Shown: positions 1-8,917, numbered from the stretch's first letter. The stretch is 48,243 nucleotides of DNA from Nodularia spumigena CCY9414 (GCF_000340565.2 NZ_CP007203.1:1306029-1354271); one strand, 5' to 3'. Notes: a model not told the origin generated them from the letters alone. Made by a program: numbers and translations.

Positions 1-575
1 ACTTTCTCAAAGTCTAATTCTACTTTTATTTCTTCAACTGAATAAATAAACTCAGCATAGAAACATCCATTGCGAGGACAAATCCGAATCTCTTTTAGAT
101 CAGAATATTTTAAGTTTGACGGCATCGGTAAATAGAAGGCATCTATTCCGAACCATGCTTTAACTTTAGTGCCTAGAGGAAAGCGTAATTGCCCATTCTT
201 CAATTTGACATCTGCGCGAGGGAAAGTAACTAACTTGAGAGCGTTTTTCTTATACCCTGGTAATTTTGGACGCTGCTCAACAGTTCCACCTTTAACGCCT
301 TTGAGCAATCCAATAAACGACCGAAATGACTCAAATACAGTTGTTAAAGTTTGCTGTGCTACGTGGGAATAAAGAGCCTGAAAATGAGCGTTAGATTTCA
401 ATAGCCGATGCAACTCAGCTTTGCTCGGTATCTTGCCAGTTTTAAAGAATAACTGGCGAGAATAATATAGTCCACAGTTAGCAAGTTTGTTTGACTGTTC
501 GCAAACAAACTCTAAGATGGCTCTCAATTCTTTGTCTGGACTGATTAAAACTTGTTGGCAACCATAATTAGACAT
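1..575 (-). CDS. tnpB: TnpB, RNA-guided endonuclease of an IS200/IS605 element (partial, N-terminal part)
   Basis: From ATG at 575 the minus strand stays open to the window edge, giving about 191 residues that begin MSNYGCQQVLISPDKE. The segment has the N-terminal layout of TnpB/OrfB proteins: an opening helix, a stretch ending QRPKLPGYKKNALKLV, and then the beta-rich part that precedes the RuvC domain. The catalytic RuvC and zinc-ribbon parts lie off the left edge, so activity cannot be judged. The start overlaps the tnpA stop by 8 bases, which supports ATG 575 and translational coupling. TnpB proteins are known to be RNA-guided DNA nucleases that use a guide RNA from the element's right end; that end is not visible here. 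Confidence 0.85.
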   Translation of the reverse strand, partial: MSNYGCQQVLISPDKELRAILEFVCEQSNKLANCGLYYSRQLFFKTGKIPSKAELHRLLKSNAHFQALYSHVAQQTLTTVFESFRSFIGLLKGVKGGTVEQRPKLPGYKKNALKLVTFPRADVKLKNGQLRFPLGTKVKAWFGIDAFYLPMPSNLKYSDLKEIRICPRNGCFYAEFIYSVEEIKVELDFEK

Positions 576-966
576 TTTTTTGATTTTCGATGTATTGCTT
601 AATAACTGAAATCGGCGCACCCCCAACAGTTGAAACAAAATAGCTATTTGTCCAAAGTGTTGGTAGCCGACTTTTTAGCCAAGGAAACTCTTGTCTCAAA
701 AACCGAGATGAACGTCCTTTCATATATCGAATTAATTTTGCAATTCCAAATTGAGGATCTACCTCGACTAATATGTGTACATGATCTGGCATTACTTCCA
801 TCTCGATAAGTTCGCTCTTGAACTCTGTAGCTACTTCCTGCAAAATAGCTTTAAGGCGAACATCTACACCTTGAACTAAAACTTTCCTCCGATATTTGGG
901 ACACCAGACAACATGGTATTTACAAGAGTAGGTAATATTGTTGTTTGATTTGTATTTTTGGATCAT
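568..966 (-). CDS. tnpA: TnpA, Y1 HUH transposase of IS200/IS605 family
   Basis: This is a small single-domain transposase that cuts and rejoins single-stranded DNA. The HUH metal-binding motif is DHVH in MPDHVHILVEV, and a conserved tyrosine lies near the C-terminus in IKQYIENQ. The N-terminus has the family pattern YSCKYHVVWCPKYRRKV. An ATG at 999 in the same frame would add 11 residues; I prefer ATG 966 (MIQKYKSNNN) because family members normally begin a few residues before this strand, giving 132 residues. All key residues are present, so the protein looks functional. tnpB follows with a short overlap. The palindromic left end lies just upstream, at about 1041-1090. Confidence 0.9.
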   Translation of the reverse strand: MIQKYKSNNNITYSCKYHVVWCPKYRRKVLVQGVDVRLKAILQEVATEFKSELIEMEVMPDHVHILVEVDPQFGIAKLIRYMKGRSSRFLRQEFPWLKSRLPTLWTNSYFVSTVGGAPISVIKQYIENQKNV

Positions 967-1270
967 TCCGTAATTATACAGCTTTGAGCTAAATAACAAT
1001 TTAAAGATTATATGAAGCTGGTTCTATATATCTTTTTAATGCGGCTAAAGCCGCACCCGACTTATCCCCATGTCTGAAGCCAGGGGCTTGCGTCTCGTTT
1101 TTCGGTCAAAAAAATCATATTTCTACTGTGCAGAATGCCTGATAGCCATTGGAAATTTTACGGGTAGATATAGTTACATTTGATACTCTATATGCTCCTC
1201 ACATTCCTCCTACAGCACTTTGCTATAAAATCCATAAATTAGCTCATTTTGGCATAATATCGGCAATTAT

Positions 1271-1306
1271 TCCCAAAAATAAACCACTTCCCTCTGCGGA
1301 AGTGGT
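1271..1306 (-). terminator. Rho-independent terminator after the STAS gene
   Basis: A 9-bp perfect stem, ACCACTTCC/GGAAGTGGT (1283-1291 and 1298-1306), has a 6-base loop. On the minus strand it is followed by a T-rich run (TTATTTTTGG). It lies about 85 bases past the stop of the 1390-1740 gene. Confidence 0.7.
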
Positions 1307-1389
1307 CAGTTCTGGCAAACTTTAGTAGCAATCTCAGATTTTTACTTGGTGCTTGTTAGGTAGCAATTGATTATCTGGAAATTAGTAAA

Positions 1390-1740
1390 TTAGCTTGCTA
1401 GGGCTAAATTTTTCTCATTGGTGTGGGTGAAAATATCCTCGTAAGTACCGAAGATTTCAAACACTGAGTCCAGTTGTGTGAGTTCCAAAATTAATCTTAC
1501 CGGAGCTTGCACGTTGCACAAAACTAGACGACAACCACATTCACGAGCAGATGTTAGTCCATTGATTAACGGGACTAATCCTGAACTGTCCATGAAATCA
1601 ACTTCTGACAGATCAATAACCCAGAGTTGATCAGGCTTGGGTGTCACCTCAAGCATCTGTTCGCTAAAAGTCATTCCACCCTGCAAGTCTATACTGCCCA
1701 GAGGCTTGAATAAAATCACTTTATCTTGTGAGATAGTCAT
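1390..1740 (-). CDS. STAS-domain anti-sigma-factor antagonist-like protein
   Basis: This 116-residue protein is a single STAS domain. Residues 51-55 read DSSGL, the signature around the serine that is phosphorylated in SpoIIAA-type anti-anti-sigma factors; the second serine (residue 53) is the likely site. The flanking strand VIDLSEVDFM and the helix after the motif fit the fold. Proteins of this family bind a partner kinase or anti-sigma factor when unphosphorylated. No cognate HPK/RsbW-type kinase gene is adjacent, so the partner is unknown. The gene stands alone with its own terminator downstream. The start at 1740 (MTISQDKV) gives the usual family length. Confidence 0.85.
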   Translation of the reverse strand: MTISQDKVILFKPLGSIDLQGGMTFSEQMLEVTPKPDQLWVIDLSEVDFMDSSGLVPLINGLTSARECGCRLVLCNVQAPVRLILELTQLDSVFEIFGTYEDIFTHTNEKNLALAS

Positions 1741-2077
1741 AATTTAACTAAATATTTGGAACACGTAACAGAACAGAAAATTGGCATCAATACTGATTCA
1801 GTGTCAACGGCAAAATTACTGTTTAATTTTGAGATTTAAGAATTTACAGCCCTGGGGTTGAGACAATTGACTCCAGTAATTATGTCGTATAGTTTATGTT
1901 AACTTTCCTAAATATAGGCATAATGCCTTGACAATTTCGGTATCAATCGTATCTTTTATCAGAATTTTTATATTTAACCAGGATTTTCATAAATTTTTTA
2001 TAAAAAATACTTGCTCAAGTGGCATCAAATATGCATTTGTGGTAATGACCAATGACTAACGAGAAGAGGCAGGGGGA
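1741..2077. other. Intergenic, AT-rich, no gene seen
   Basis: This stretch lies upstream of the STAS gene and presumably holds its promoter. It is AT-rich, and I see no convincing coding frame, repeat or RNA gene before the tandem repeats that begin at 2078. An isolated CCAATGA unit occurs at 2049-2055. Confidence 0.5.
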
Positions 2078-2149
2078 GTGTGGGGAGTGTGGGGAGTGTG
2101 GGAGGTGTGGGGAGTGTGGGGAGTGTGGGGAGTGTGGGAGGTGTGGGGA
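2078..2149. repeat. Nonamer tandem repeat, 8 units
   Basis: Eight back-to-back 9-base units are present: GTGTGGGGA six times and the variant GTGTGGGAG twice. A short spacer (GAAGACCGTAACTTCC) joins it to the heptamer array at 2165. A long open frame across both arrays is a product of the repeats and is not a gene. Confidence 0.9.
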
Positions 2150-2164
2150 GAAGACCGTAACTTC

Positions 2165-2269
2165 CCAATGACTAATGACCAATGACCAATGACCAATGAC
2201 TAATGACCAATGACCAATGACCAATGACCAATGACCAATGACCAATGACCAATGACCAATGACCAATGA
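2165..2269. repeat. Short tandem repeat (CCAATGA), 15 units
   Basis: Fifteen heptamer units are present: CCAATGA with two CTAATGA variants. This is the STRR type of repeat known from filamentous cyanobacteria. A second array of 20 units lies at 34536-34675 and is preceded by nearly the same spacer. Confidence 0.95.
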
Positions 2270-2303
2270 CACGTAGCGGATTCATTGACAGCCCAGCCAT
2301 AGA

Positions 2304-2600
2304 AGAGCAAGTCCTAAGTTGACAATTTCATAAACAAAACTATACTTATATTGACAAAAATCAATATATATTTTAGGAAAAAATCAACTACTTGATATAT
2401 AATACGGTGATATCAAGTATTGAATTGAGACTATTGCCGACGCGAAAACCAAGCAATGATGGTGGTAGTCTTTTTCAGAAACTTAATTGGAACACAATCG
2501 CGTCTGGCTAAGGCGTGAAAGTCTACTGAGGGATAACTGCTCCCATGCTCCCGTTGAAGTAGAAAGTAAAGTCTAGTTTTGTCTAGGTTTTATATAGCAG
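2304..2600 (-). mobile_element. ~293-bp non-coding mobile element, copy 1
   Basis: This 297-base stretch matches 47096-47392 in inverse orientation at 296 of 297 positions; the single difference is TAAACAAAAC here against TAGACAAAAC there. No open frame of note runs through it. It ends 45 bases before the dedA start, so it may supply or displace dedA upstream sequence. The strand is given as minus because copy 2, read on the plus strand, corresponds to the minus strand here. The core is about 291-293 bases; the outer CT bases are shared target sequence. Confidence 0.85.
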
Positions 2601-2645
2601 CCAAGATATATGAAAGGTAAAAAATTGTAAAGGCGGCGGTGCGGG

Positions 2646-3275
2646 ATGTCTCTTGAGCTGATTTCACTAGAAAACATCCAGGAATTTGCCCACCAGTATG
2701 GTTACTGGGCAATTTTTTTGGGAATTTTACTAGAAAATTTGGGTATTCCCCTTCCTGGTGAAACCGTGACCTTGGTCGGCGGATTTCTGGCTGGGAGTGA
2801 GGAACTAAACTATTGGTTAGTTCTCAGTGATGCCGTTGCAGGTGCTGTAATTGGTGGTGCTTGCGGTTATTGGATTGGTAAAATTGGCGGTTGGCCTTTC
2901 CTGGTACAAATAGGTAAACTCTTTCGGATTTCCGATGAGCGGTTGTTGAATATTAAAAATCAATTTAGTGAAAATGCTACTAAAGCTGTATTTTTTGGGC
3001 GATTTTTCGCATTATTGCGAATTTTTGCAGCGCCACTAGCTGGTATAGCTGAAATGCCTTTCAGAAAATTCTTTTTGTACAACTTAGCAGGAGCAACCAC
3101 TTGGGCTAGTGTGATGGTAACGTTAGCTTTCTTTGCTGGCAAAGTTGTCTCCCTAGAACAACTAGTTGCTTGGGTGAGTCAATTTGCGATCGCCGCTTTA
3201 CTTATCCTTGTGGCCTTGATTGCTATACCCATCTGGTTAGAGTCCCGCCAAGTCAAACGAGCCGCAGGAGAGTAG
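2646..3275 (+). CDS. DedA/VTT-domain inner-membrane protein
   Basis: This 209-residue multi-pass membrane protein belongs to the DedA (SNARE-associated/VTT) family. Near the N-terminus it has the motif ENLGIPLPGE. The central FFGRFFALLRIF segment, followed by PLAGIAEM, is the family's re-entrant F-x-x-R/G region. Hydrophobic segments lie at about residues 18-50, 58-80, 135-165 and 172-198. Family members are known or proposed to flip undecaprenyl phosphate or phospholipids. Which lipid this one handles cannot be read from the sequence. It stands alone on the plus strand, with the mobile element at 2304-2600 immediately upstream. No strong ribosome-binding site is visible before ATG 2646. Confidence 0.85.
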   Translation: MSLELISLENIQEFAHQYGYWAIFLGILLENLGIPLPGETVTLVGGFLAGSEELNYWLVLSDAVAGAVIGGACGYWIGKIGGWPFLVQIGKLFRISDERLLNIKNQFSENATKAVFFGRFFALLRIFAAPLAGIAEMPFRKFFLYNLAGATTWASVMVTLAFFAGKVVSLEQLVAWVSQFAIAALLILVALIAIPIWLESRQVKRAAGE

Positions 3276-3278
3276 GAA

Positions 3279-3412
3279 GAAGCAGGGGAGCAGGGTGCAG
3301 GGTGCAGGGGAGAAGAAGCAGGGGAGCAGGGTGCAGGGGAGAAGTTTTTTCCCAATCCCTACTCCCTATTCTCCACTCCCTACTCTCCACTCCCTACTCT
3401 CCACTCCCTACT
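3279..3412. repeat. Purine/pyrimidine-rich low-complexity repeats
   Basis: The first half repeats GGGGAGCAGGGTGCAGGG-type units. The second half repeats CTCCACTCCCTACT-type units. The purine-rich part recurs near 34470-34520 and, in inverse orientation, at 35279-35319 inside rimM. Confidence 0.85.
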
Positions 3413-3414
3413 CC

Positions 3415-4617
3415 CTAACTTCTACCTTGCTGCGCCCAAATGCGAGTGGGTAAACCCCAAACGTAAATAAAGCCTTCAGCAGCTTTGTGGTCAAATTGGT
3501 CTTCAGAACCATAAGTTGCCAAATCTGGGCTATAGAGAGAATGGTCACTCCAACGCCCAACCACAGTAGCGTTACCTTTAAAAAGTTTTACTCGGACAGT
3601 TCCCAAAACACGTTCTTGTGTCTTTTGAATAAAAGCATCTAGTGCGCTTTTGAGTGGACTGTACCACAGACCGTTATAAACAATTTGGGTGTAAGTCTCT
3701 TCAATACCTCGTTTGTAGTGACTAACATCTGCTGTCAAAGTCAGGCTTTCTAAATCTCGGTGTGCCTGAATTAGCACTAACATAGCGGGTGATTCGTAGA
3801 TTTCCCTAGATTTTATCCCTACTAAGCGGTTTTCAATCATGTCGATCCGCCCAATCCCGTGATTTCCCACCACCTGATTGAGTTGTTCAATTAGCTCCAC
3901 GGGGTTTTTAGGTGTACCGTTGAGGGTGGTAGGAATACCGCGTGTAAAACCAATTTCAATGTACTCTGGTTCATTAGGCGTATCAGCGATCGCCTTAGTC
4001 ATTTCATAGATTTCTTCTAGTGGCTCAACGGCTGGATCTTCCAGTACACCAGCTTCAATACTACGACCAAGTAAATTTTTATCAATACTGTAGGGAGAAG
4101 ATTTTTTCACTGGGGAAGGGATACCACATTGCTCACCATAAGCGATAGTTTCCTCACGACTCATCCCCCATTCTCTCGCCGGTGCAAGTATCTTCAAATT
4201 GGGATTAAGAGCAGCACAAGCCACATCAAAGCGAACCTGATCATTACCCTTACCTGTGCAACCGTGAGCGATCGCATCAGCACCATATTTATCAGCAGCT
4301 TCTACTAATATCTTAGCAATTAACGGACGAGCCAAAGCTGTCCCCAAAGGATAGCGATTTTCATAAAGAGCATTTGCTTGAATCGCCGCAAAAGCATAAT
4401 CTTTCACAAAACTGTCTTTAACGTCAACCACTAAAGACTCACTCGCACCCGATTTCAGCGCTTTTTCTCGGATTGGCTCTAATTCATCTCCCTGACCTAA
4501 ATCTGCTGCGAGGGTAATCACCTCTTCTACACCCCACTCATTTTTCAGGTAGGGAATACAAACAGAGGTATCCACCCCCCCAGAATATGCCAAGACAACC
4601 TTTTTAGCGCGACCCAT
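3415..4617 (-). CDS. argG: Argininosuccinate synthase
   Basis: The enzyme joins citrulline and aspartate using ATP in arginine synthesis in the cytoplasm. The 400-residue length is typical. The N-type ATP-pyrophosphatase loop SGGVDTS is at residues 12-18. Further conserved stretches include [13 protein letters not shown] and [16 protein letters not shown] 4617 ([14 protein letters not shown]) is the only sensible start. The gene stands alone; its 3' end abuts the CTCCACTCCC repeats, and no clear terminator hairpin was seen there. Confidence 0.98.
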   Translation of the reverse strand: MGRAKKVVLAYSGGVDTSVCIPYLKNEWGVEEVITLAADLGQGDELEPIREKALKSGASESLVVDVKDSFVKDYAFAAIQANALYENRYPLGTALARPLIAKILVEAADKYGADAIAHGCTGKGNDQVRFDVACAALNPNLKILAPAREWGMSREETIAYGEQCGIPSPVKKSSPYSIDKNLLGRSIEAGVLEDPAVEPLEEIYEMTKAIADTPNEPEYIEIGFTRGIPTTLNGTPKNPVELIEQLNQVVGNHGIGRIDMIENRLVGIKSREIYESPAMLVLIQAHRDLESLTLTADVSHYKRGIEETYTQIVYNGLWYSPLKSALDAFIQKTQERVLGTVRVKLFKGNATVVGRWSDHSLYSPDLATYGSEDQFDHKAAEGFIYVWGLPTRIWAQQGRS

Positions 4618-4683
4618 TGGTTTCTCCAGTTAGAAAAACAAAGAATGAGTCATCATTATAAGATATGTAGGTTGAAAACCATC

Positions 4684-7035
4684 TCAAAAATTACCCCTCA
4701 AAAACACAGTAAATATATTCTCGTTAATTTTCAATTCATTATCAGCCCTATCTCTACCATAGTCGTACTCATTATTTCTCCAAGATAGGTTGAGTGTAGG
4801 ACTATTTTGATTTTTGCCCAGTCTCAATCGCGCTCCAGCACCATAGACAGAACGAGCAGCATTTTCATTAATCAGATTATAGTATCCTGATAATGAAAAA
4901 CTCTTGCTAAATTGAATACCAACACTTGTTACCAGAGTATTCTTAATTGCATCGGGTAAAACATCCCCAAAATAGTTAGTTAAACCAAACCAAACATTAC
5001 CTAAATTTGCTCTAGCTCTGACTGTAATTGAGTTCACAAAGTCATTAGGGCGAGTTTCTCTATCCAAAGCATAATTAACTCCAGTGGATAGCACTAAATT
5101 ACTATTCCCACTCAAAGATATCCGTTTACCAACACTACCTGTTACTTGACTGTAATAATCAACATCTGGATTAACATAGCCAATCACACCTCCAGAAAAA
5201 GTCCATCCATTGGCAGTATTTTTCGTAAAATCTACGCCACCATAAGCTTTAATTTCTTCTGCACCTATCACACCTGTATAATATCTCAAAGCTTCCTGCG
5301 TCCCTGTGATATTTCCTGTAAAACTCAGATGTGGAGCATATTCGGTTTCTTCTCTATATCTGTTAGATGTAACATTATTTACTTCTTGATTGAGAATTGT
5401 AACGTAAACCTGAGTGTAATAATCTTGTAAATTAGCTGTAGAAAAAATTTCATTATTAATATTAGAAACAAAACTCAAATTAGATGCAAATCCCCCTTCT
5501 TCACCCCCAGAAGATAAAACTGTCTGAGGGCTAACTTCTTCAAAACGAGTAATAAGATTAGACCTGCGTTTAATAATAGGTGATGCACCCAACCAAATAC
5601 TATTGAATGTCGCAGCAGGTACTTGTTTCAAATTTGTCGCTTTTGGCGGGACACTCTGCGCTCTAGCAACTCCCCCATGATAAGCAGTTAAACTATTAGC
5701 AGGAAGTCTGACATTATTAGCAGCTAAAAACAAATTGTTGTTGACATTTGGGTTGACTCGATTTTCTGAACTAGAAATATTAGGTAAAATATCAGGTAAC
5801 AAAGTATATCCCAGTTGCAAAGCTGTATTTAGTAAAGTATTATCATCATTTAAAATGAAGCTAAACCCCCGGACTGTCCTACCCATTACAGCTTCACGGT
5901 CATTCACCTTCACAATCTGTCTAATTCTAGAATAAATAGCTGTGGGTGTATTTTCTATCTCTTCTCTTCTGGTAATAGAAAGTTGATCTCCCGTGCTATT
6001 CCCAACAAATGAACCTGTATTGGGTAAAAACAAGTCTATACCAATTTCTTGACCATTCGCCCCAGATTGAAAACCCGGTTGGCGAATTGCTGCTAGTGTT
6101 TCTGGTTCTACCACATCACCTACATTTGCAGTTTGCAAAATCCGATTTGGTGTCTGGGTATCAGGGTTGATATCAGCAGATTTTAACCCAGGAGTATATG
6201 TGCATATTTGATTGGGGTTAGCACCAGGTAATATACATGAAGCTGTAATACTTAATTGGAGTTCTGTACCCAATACAGTCCGGGGTTCTTTGAGATTTAC
6301 AGTAATTTCTCTCTTTTGTCTCACCGTTTGCAGTTGCAAATATTCTCCTGTTTGCTCTACAGTGAAAATATTATTGGTTGTCAAATTCTCTTGGACTTGT
6401 CCGTTAAGCTTGACCAGTCCGTTAATATCAAAAGTAGTATTTTGGTTATTACCAAATCTGGAACCTACACTAAGTTCTCTTTGAGTCAAATGATTAATTA
6501 ACACACCATTCATGGGGATGGTAGTTGTGCGGGGATGAATTTTTTTCTCATCAGCAACTCTAGGGGTAATAATATATTCTTGTTCAGCTTCGGGTGGTTT
6601 TTTTGTTGGTGATTTTTGGTCAATTTCCAATTCATCAACTCTAGGTTGTGGAACTGGTGGAGGGTCTTGTGGATCTAGTTCTTGGCGATTAGAATTAGAT
6701 TCTGCTTGACTCATCCTATTGGGAGGACAAGATTTAACTGGAAAATTAGTGTTTGCTAAATCTGTGACTTTGGTGAATTCTGTTTGTCCAGCATTGGGGG
6801 GAGGACAAGATGGAAACTGGGAATTAGTGTTTGCTAAATCTGTTACTTGTGGTAATTGCTTCTGGGAACCTGACACAAGCCTCAAATATTCCAAATTAGT
6901 AATTAATACAGAAGCATCTTCTGAGGTTGCAGATATCTCAGCACCAGCCGTTTTACCAAAGAATATTGTGATTGAACTAAATAATAATACAAATACCAGT
7001 TTGGAGCTTTTTTGCAACGAAATCATCATAAACAT
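4684..7035 (-). CDS. Predicted secreted outer-membrane beta-barrel protein of unknown function
   Basis: This 783-residue protein starts with a signal peptide (about residues 1-32, hydrophobic core LVFVLLFSSITIFF, likely cut after the AGA at 30-32). It continues with a proline-rich linker (about 122-150) and ends with alternating hydrophobic strands whose last residue is phenylalanine (FLRGNF). A terminal aromatic residue is the usual signal for outer-membrane barrel assembly. A short internal duplication is visible: VTDLANTN at 64-71 and 90-97, each followed by SCPP. The middle and C-terminal parts resemble cyanobacterial outer-membrane proteins, but I do not recognise a named family. It may serve in envelope structure or transport, but no substrate is suggested by the neighbours. 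Confidence 0.75.
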   Translation of the reverse strand: MFMMISLQKSSKLVFVLLFSSITIFFGKTAGAEISATSEDASVLITNLEYLRLVSGSQKQLPQVTDLANTNSQFPSCPPPNAGQTEFTKVTDLANTNFPVKSCPPNRMSQAESNSNRQELDPQDPPPVPQPRVDELEIDQKSPTKKPPEAEQEYIITPRVADEKKIHPRTTTIPMNGVLINHLTQRELSVGSRFGNNQNTTFDINGLVKLNGQVQENLTTNNIFTVEQTGEYLQLQTVRQKREITVNLKEPRTVLGTELQLSITASCILPGANPNQICTYTPGLKSADINPDTQTPNRILQTANVGDVVEPETLAAIRQPGFQSGANGQEIGIDLFLPNTGSFVGNSTGDQLSITRREEIENTPTAIYSRIRQIVKVNDREAVMGRTVRGFSFILNDDNTLLNTALQLGYTLLPDILPNISSSENRVNPNVNNNLFLAANNVRLPANSLTAYHGGVARAQSVPPKATNLKQVPAATFNSIWLGASPIIKRRSNLITRFEEVSPQTVLSSGGEEGGFASNLSFVSNINNEIFSTANLQDYYTQVYVTILNQEVNNVTSNRYREETEYAPHLSFTGNITGTQEALRYYTGVIGAEEIKAYGGVDFTKNTANGWTFSGGVIGYVNPDVDYYSQVTGSVGKRISLSGNSNLVLSTGVNYALDRETRPNDFVNSITVRARANLGNVWFGLTNYFGDVLPDAIKNTLVTSVGIQFSKSFSLSGYYNLINENAARSVYGAGARLRLGKNQNSPTLNLSWRNNEYDYGRDRADNELKINENIFTVFLRGNF

Positions 7036-7316
7036 TTATAACAGACCAGCAATTAATACCTGGCAAAATCTGATTTTTGCGGTAATTCGATAAAATTAGA
7101 CTATAATATTGAATGGGTAAAAATTCAAAATGGTGCTATTTTAGCAGTGATTTAATTCGCTGATATAATGAGCTAGAGACATAAGGTAATCATGTCTCTA
7201 ACAGATAATCACAACAGATATAGGGTTGAAAGAATTTAAGAACACTATCAGTCTGACTCCTGATATTGATTCTTCTTAATTCTTGATATCCTATTTTTTT
7301 GTAGTTGTTAGGGATG

Positions 7317-7456
7317 CTATAGGACTCCTATTTGATTTCTGTTGGCGTAGTCTGCGCTTTGCGCTGACAACTCAAAAAGCTGTTTCCCACGGACTACTCC
7401 CTACAGACCACTCCCCACCTACGCAAGCTATCAAAAATCAAAGCGGATTACTATAG
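7317..7456. repeat. MITE-like element with imperfect 22-bp terminal inverted repeats
   Basis: The left end CTATAGGACTCCTATTTGAT and the inverted right end CTATAGTAATCCGCTTTGAT match at 16 of these 20 positions. The interior is non-coding. The gene-free stretch 7036-7517 otherwise shows only AT-rich sequence that should contain the promoter of the 4684-7035 gene. Confidence 0.6.
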
Positions 7457-7517
7457 ATAACTGACCTTAACACTACTTGGATAGAGTGTGAGTGAGAGCA
7501 ACAAGACTAGAAATCAA

Positions 7518-7940
7518 CTAAAACCCAGTTTCAATAGATCCGATGGGGGTTTCAGTGAAGGTAGCAATAGAGTTAGCTTGGTTATTTTCTAAAGCAGTGT
7601 CTGTACCACCTTCGATAGTGACGTTGTTGTAAACTTCTTCCTCAGAAAAATCACCCTCTGAGAAGGAATAAAATCCGTTATCGCTGAGTAGTTGGATGAC
7701 ACCAGCGCTTCCCAAGGCGGAAGCTGAGATTACACCAAAGTTAGCGGTAGCTACAGCAGCAGCATCATTTTTACCAACAGCGCCAGCAGCAACCATTTCA
7801 ATTACCAACCCATCAGCGTCAAGTGTAGCTGCTACAGCGCCAGCAGCACCGCCTTCACCGGCAGAAGCTACAGCACCGAAGCCAAATACACTAGTGGAAA
7901 CTGTAACTAAGGCGATCGCTACTTTTTTGTTGAATTTCAT
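7518..7940 (-). CDS. Small secreted Ala/Gly-rich protein, unknown function
   Basis: The 140-residue product has a clear signal peptide: MKFNKK, a hydrophobic core, and likely cleavage after ASA near residue 27. A strongly alanine- and glycine-rich first half follows, then an acidic second half containing SEGDFSEEEVYNN. No cysteines or known domain are visible. I do not recognise the family. Two Pho-box-like sites lie in the long upstream region, at 8131-8149 and 8252-8281. Two phosphatase genes lie a few kilobases away. A role in phosphate stress is therefore a reasonable guess, but it is only an inference. Confidence 0.65.
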   Translation of the reverse strand: MKFNKKVAIALVTVSTSVFGFGAVASAGEGGAAGAVAATLDADGLVIEMVAAGAVGKNDAAAVATANFGVISASALGSAGVIQLLSDNGFYSFSEGDFSEEEVYNNVTIEGGTDTALENNQANSIATFTETPIGSIETGF

Positions 7941-8130
7941 GGATTTTTATTCCTGTTATTGAAACTTCAATGTCCTGACTATCTACGCATCTTAACATCT
8001 GTGCTGTGGTCATTTTCACTATTTCATTTACTGTGAGCGCCAGTAATTTTTTCAACAGAATATGTTGATTTTAAGGTGTGCTTACTCTTTAGTATCTGAA
8101 GTAATAAAACATGATATTACAGCATGATTT

Positions 8131-8149
8131 AGGTTAACTTTAGGTTAAA
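8131..8149 (-). promoter_or_regulatory. Pho-box-like direct repeat
   Basis: Read on the minus strand, two octamers TTTAACCT and GTTAACCT are separated by 3 bases (AAA). This is the 11-base period of cyanobacterial SphR/PhoB boxes, whose octamers resemble CTTAACCT. It lies about 190 bases upstream of the 7518-7940 gene and in its orientation. Confidence 0.5.
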
Positions 8150-8251
8150 AATGCAATACGTAAATTTTATCACAGATTTATATTACTTAAAAAGAATTAC
8201 TTAGTCAAGTAGTTAAAATCAATTTTCTAGTTATTACTGATTTCAGCAATC

Positions 8252-8281
8252 TTTTAACTAAATTTAACCTGATCTTAAAAC
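8252..8281 (+). promoter_or_regulatory. Second Pho-box-like triple repeat
   Basis: TTTTAACT, TTTAACCT and CTTAAAAC are each separated by 3 bases, an exact 8-3-8-3-8 layout. The orientation is plus, opposite to the gene it could serve (7518-7940). The local AT richness makes chance matches more likely than at the first site. Confidence 0.4.
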
Positions 8282-8565
8282 AAATACAAAGTAATTACTT
8301 ATTGTTTTTGCCATTAAAAAGCCAACAGTTGCTATTAATATAAAAGCATTTGTTCAATGTCAGCATAAATAAACAGAGCATTCAAAATCAAAAGCCAAAA
8401 GTCAAAAACCTTGTTCCGTGCGCTTTTCATTCACTTGAGATGTAGGTCTATTTACGTTGTGCTGTACTGGTTTTATTTAATTAATTTAATGCTGAGAGCG
8501 AAATATCAAATTTCGGTTTTTAAACCCTCAAAATCAACTACTGCTATCTATAGCGGTTATCTAAT

Positions 8566-8673
8566 AGGACTTACGCACACTCTACATTTTCTTGGCGTTC
8601 TACAGCCCTTGCGGGCATCGCTGCGCGCGGGCGGCTTGGAATCAAGATTTTTGGCAATTATTGCGTAAGTCCT
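8566..8673. mobile_element. MITE, AGGACTTACGC family, copy 1 (108 bp)
   Basis: The ends are AGGACTTACGCA and TGCGTAAGTCCT. The flanking sequence TCTAAT occurs at 8560-8565 and again at 8675-8680, so a target duplication is visible, with one extra base on the right. Two relatives lie at 15594-15684 and 23716-23857. The interior of this copy differs from the other two. Apart from this element and the Pho-like boxes, the long gap 7941-9081 shows no convincing gene. Confidence 0.8.
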
Positions 8674-8917
8674 GTCTAATTAGAGAAAGTACTTTTAAAT
8701 GCCTCAATTTATTGGCAGAGATAGAGAATATATTTATTAGTTTGTTATAGACCAATATGATATCAAAGCATATCCTAATACCTTAACCCTTCATACTAAT
8801 GATTTAAATTAAGTTAAGATTAACAAAAATTAAAGGTTAAGTTTTTATTTATTGCTACTACCAATAATAATTTTAATCAACCCGCCCCTACTGGCTTTAT
8901 ACTCAGCACTTTGTAAT

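Larger units (their letters stand above)
1..1104 (-). mobile_element. IS200/IS605-family insertion sequence, left end and first two genes (runs off the window)
   Basis: The element holds tnpA followed by an overlapping tnpB on the minus strand. Upstream of tnpA, at about 1041-1090, lie the small imperfect palindromes expected of an IS200/IS605 left end: GCGGCT-AA-AGCCGC at 1041-1054, and CCCC...GGGG around 1066-1086 next to an AAGCC-AGG-GGCTT hairpin. The family moves as single-stranded DNA, recognises such hairpins and makes no target duplication. The exact outer boundary near 1090-1110 is inferred. The other end, with the rest of tnpB and its guide-RNA region, lies outside the window. Confidence 0.75.

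Noticed and set aside
2078-2269. Possible CRISPR array
   Set aside because: The units are contiguous 7- and 9-base repeats without spacers, and no cas gene is nearby.
2015-2272. 85-codon frame with repeated HSPHSPH and VIGHWSL
   Set aside because: It is produced entirely by the nonamer and heptamer tandem repeats.
8411-8668. 85-codon plus-strand frame
   Set aside because: Its C-terminal third is MITE sequence; the rest lacks coding character.
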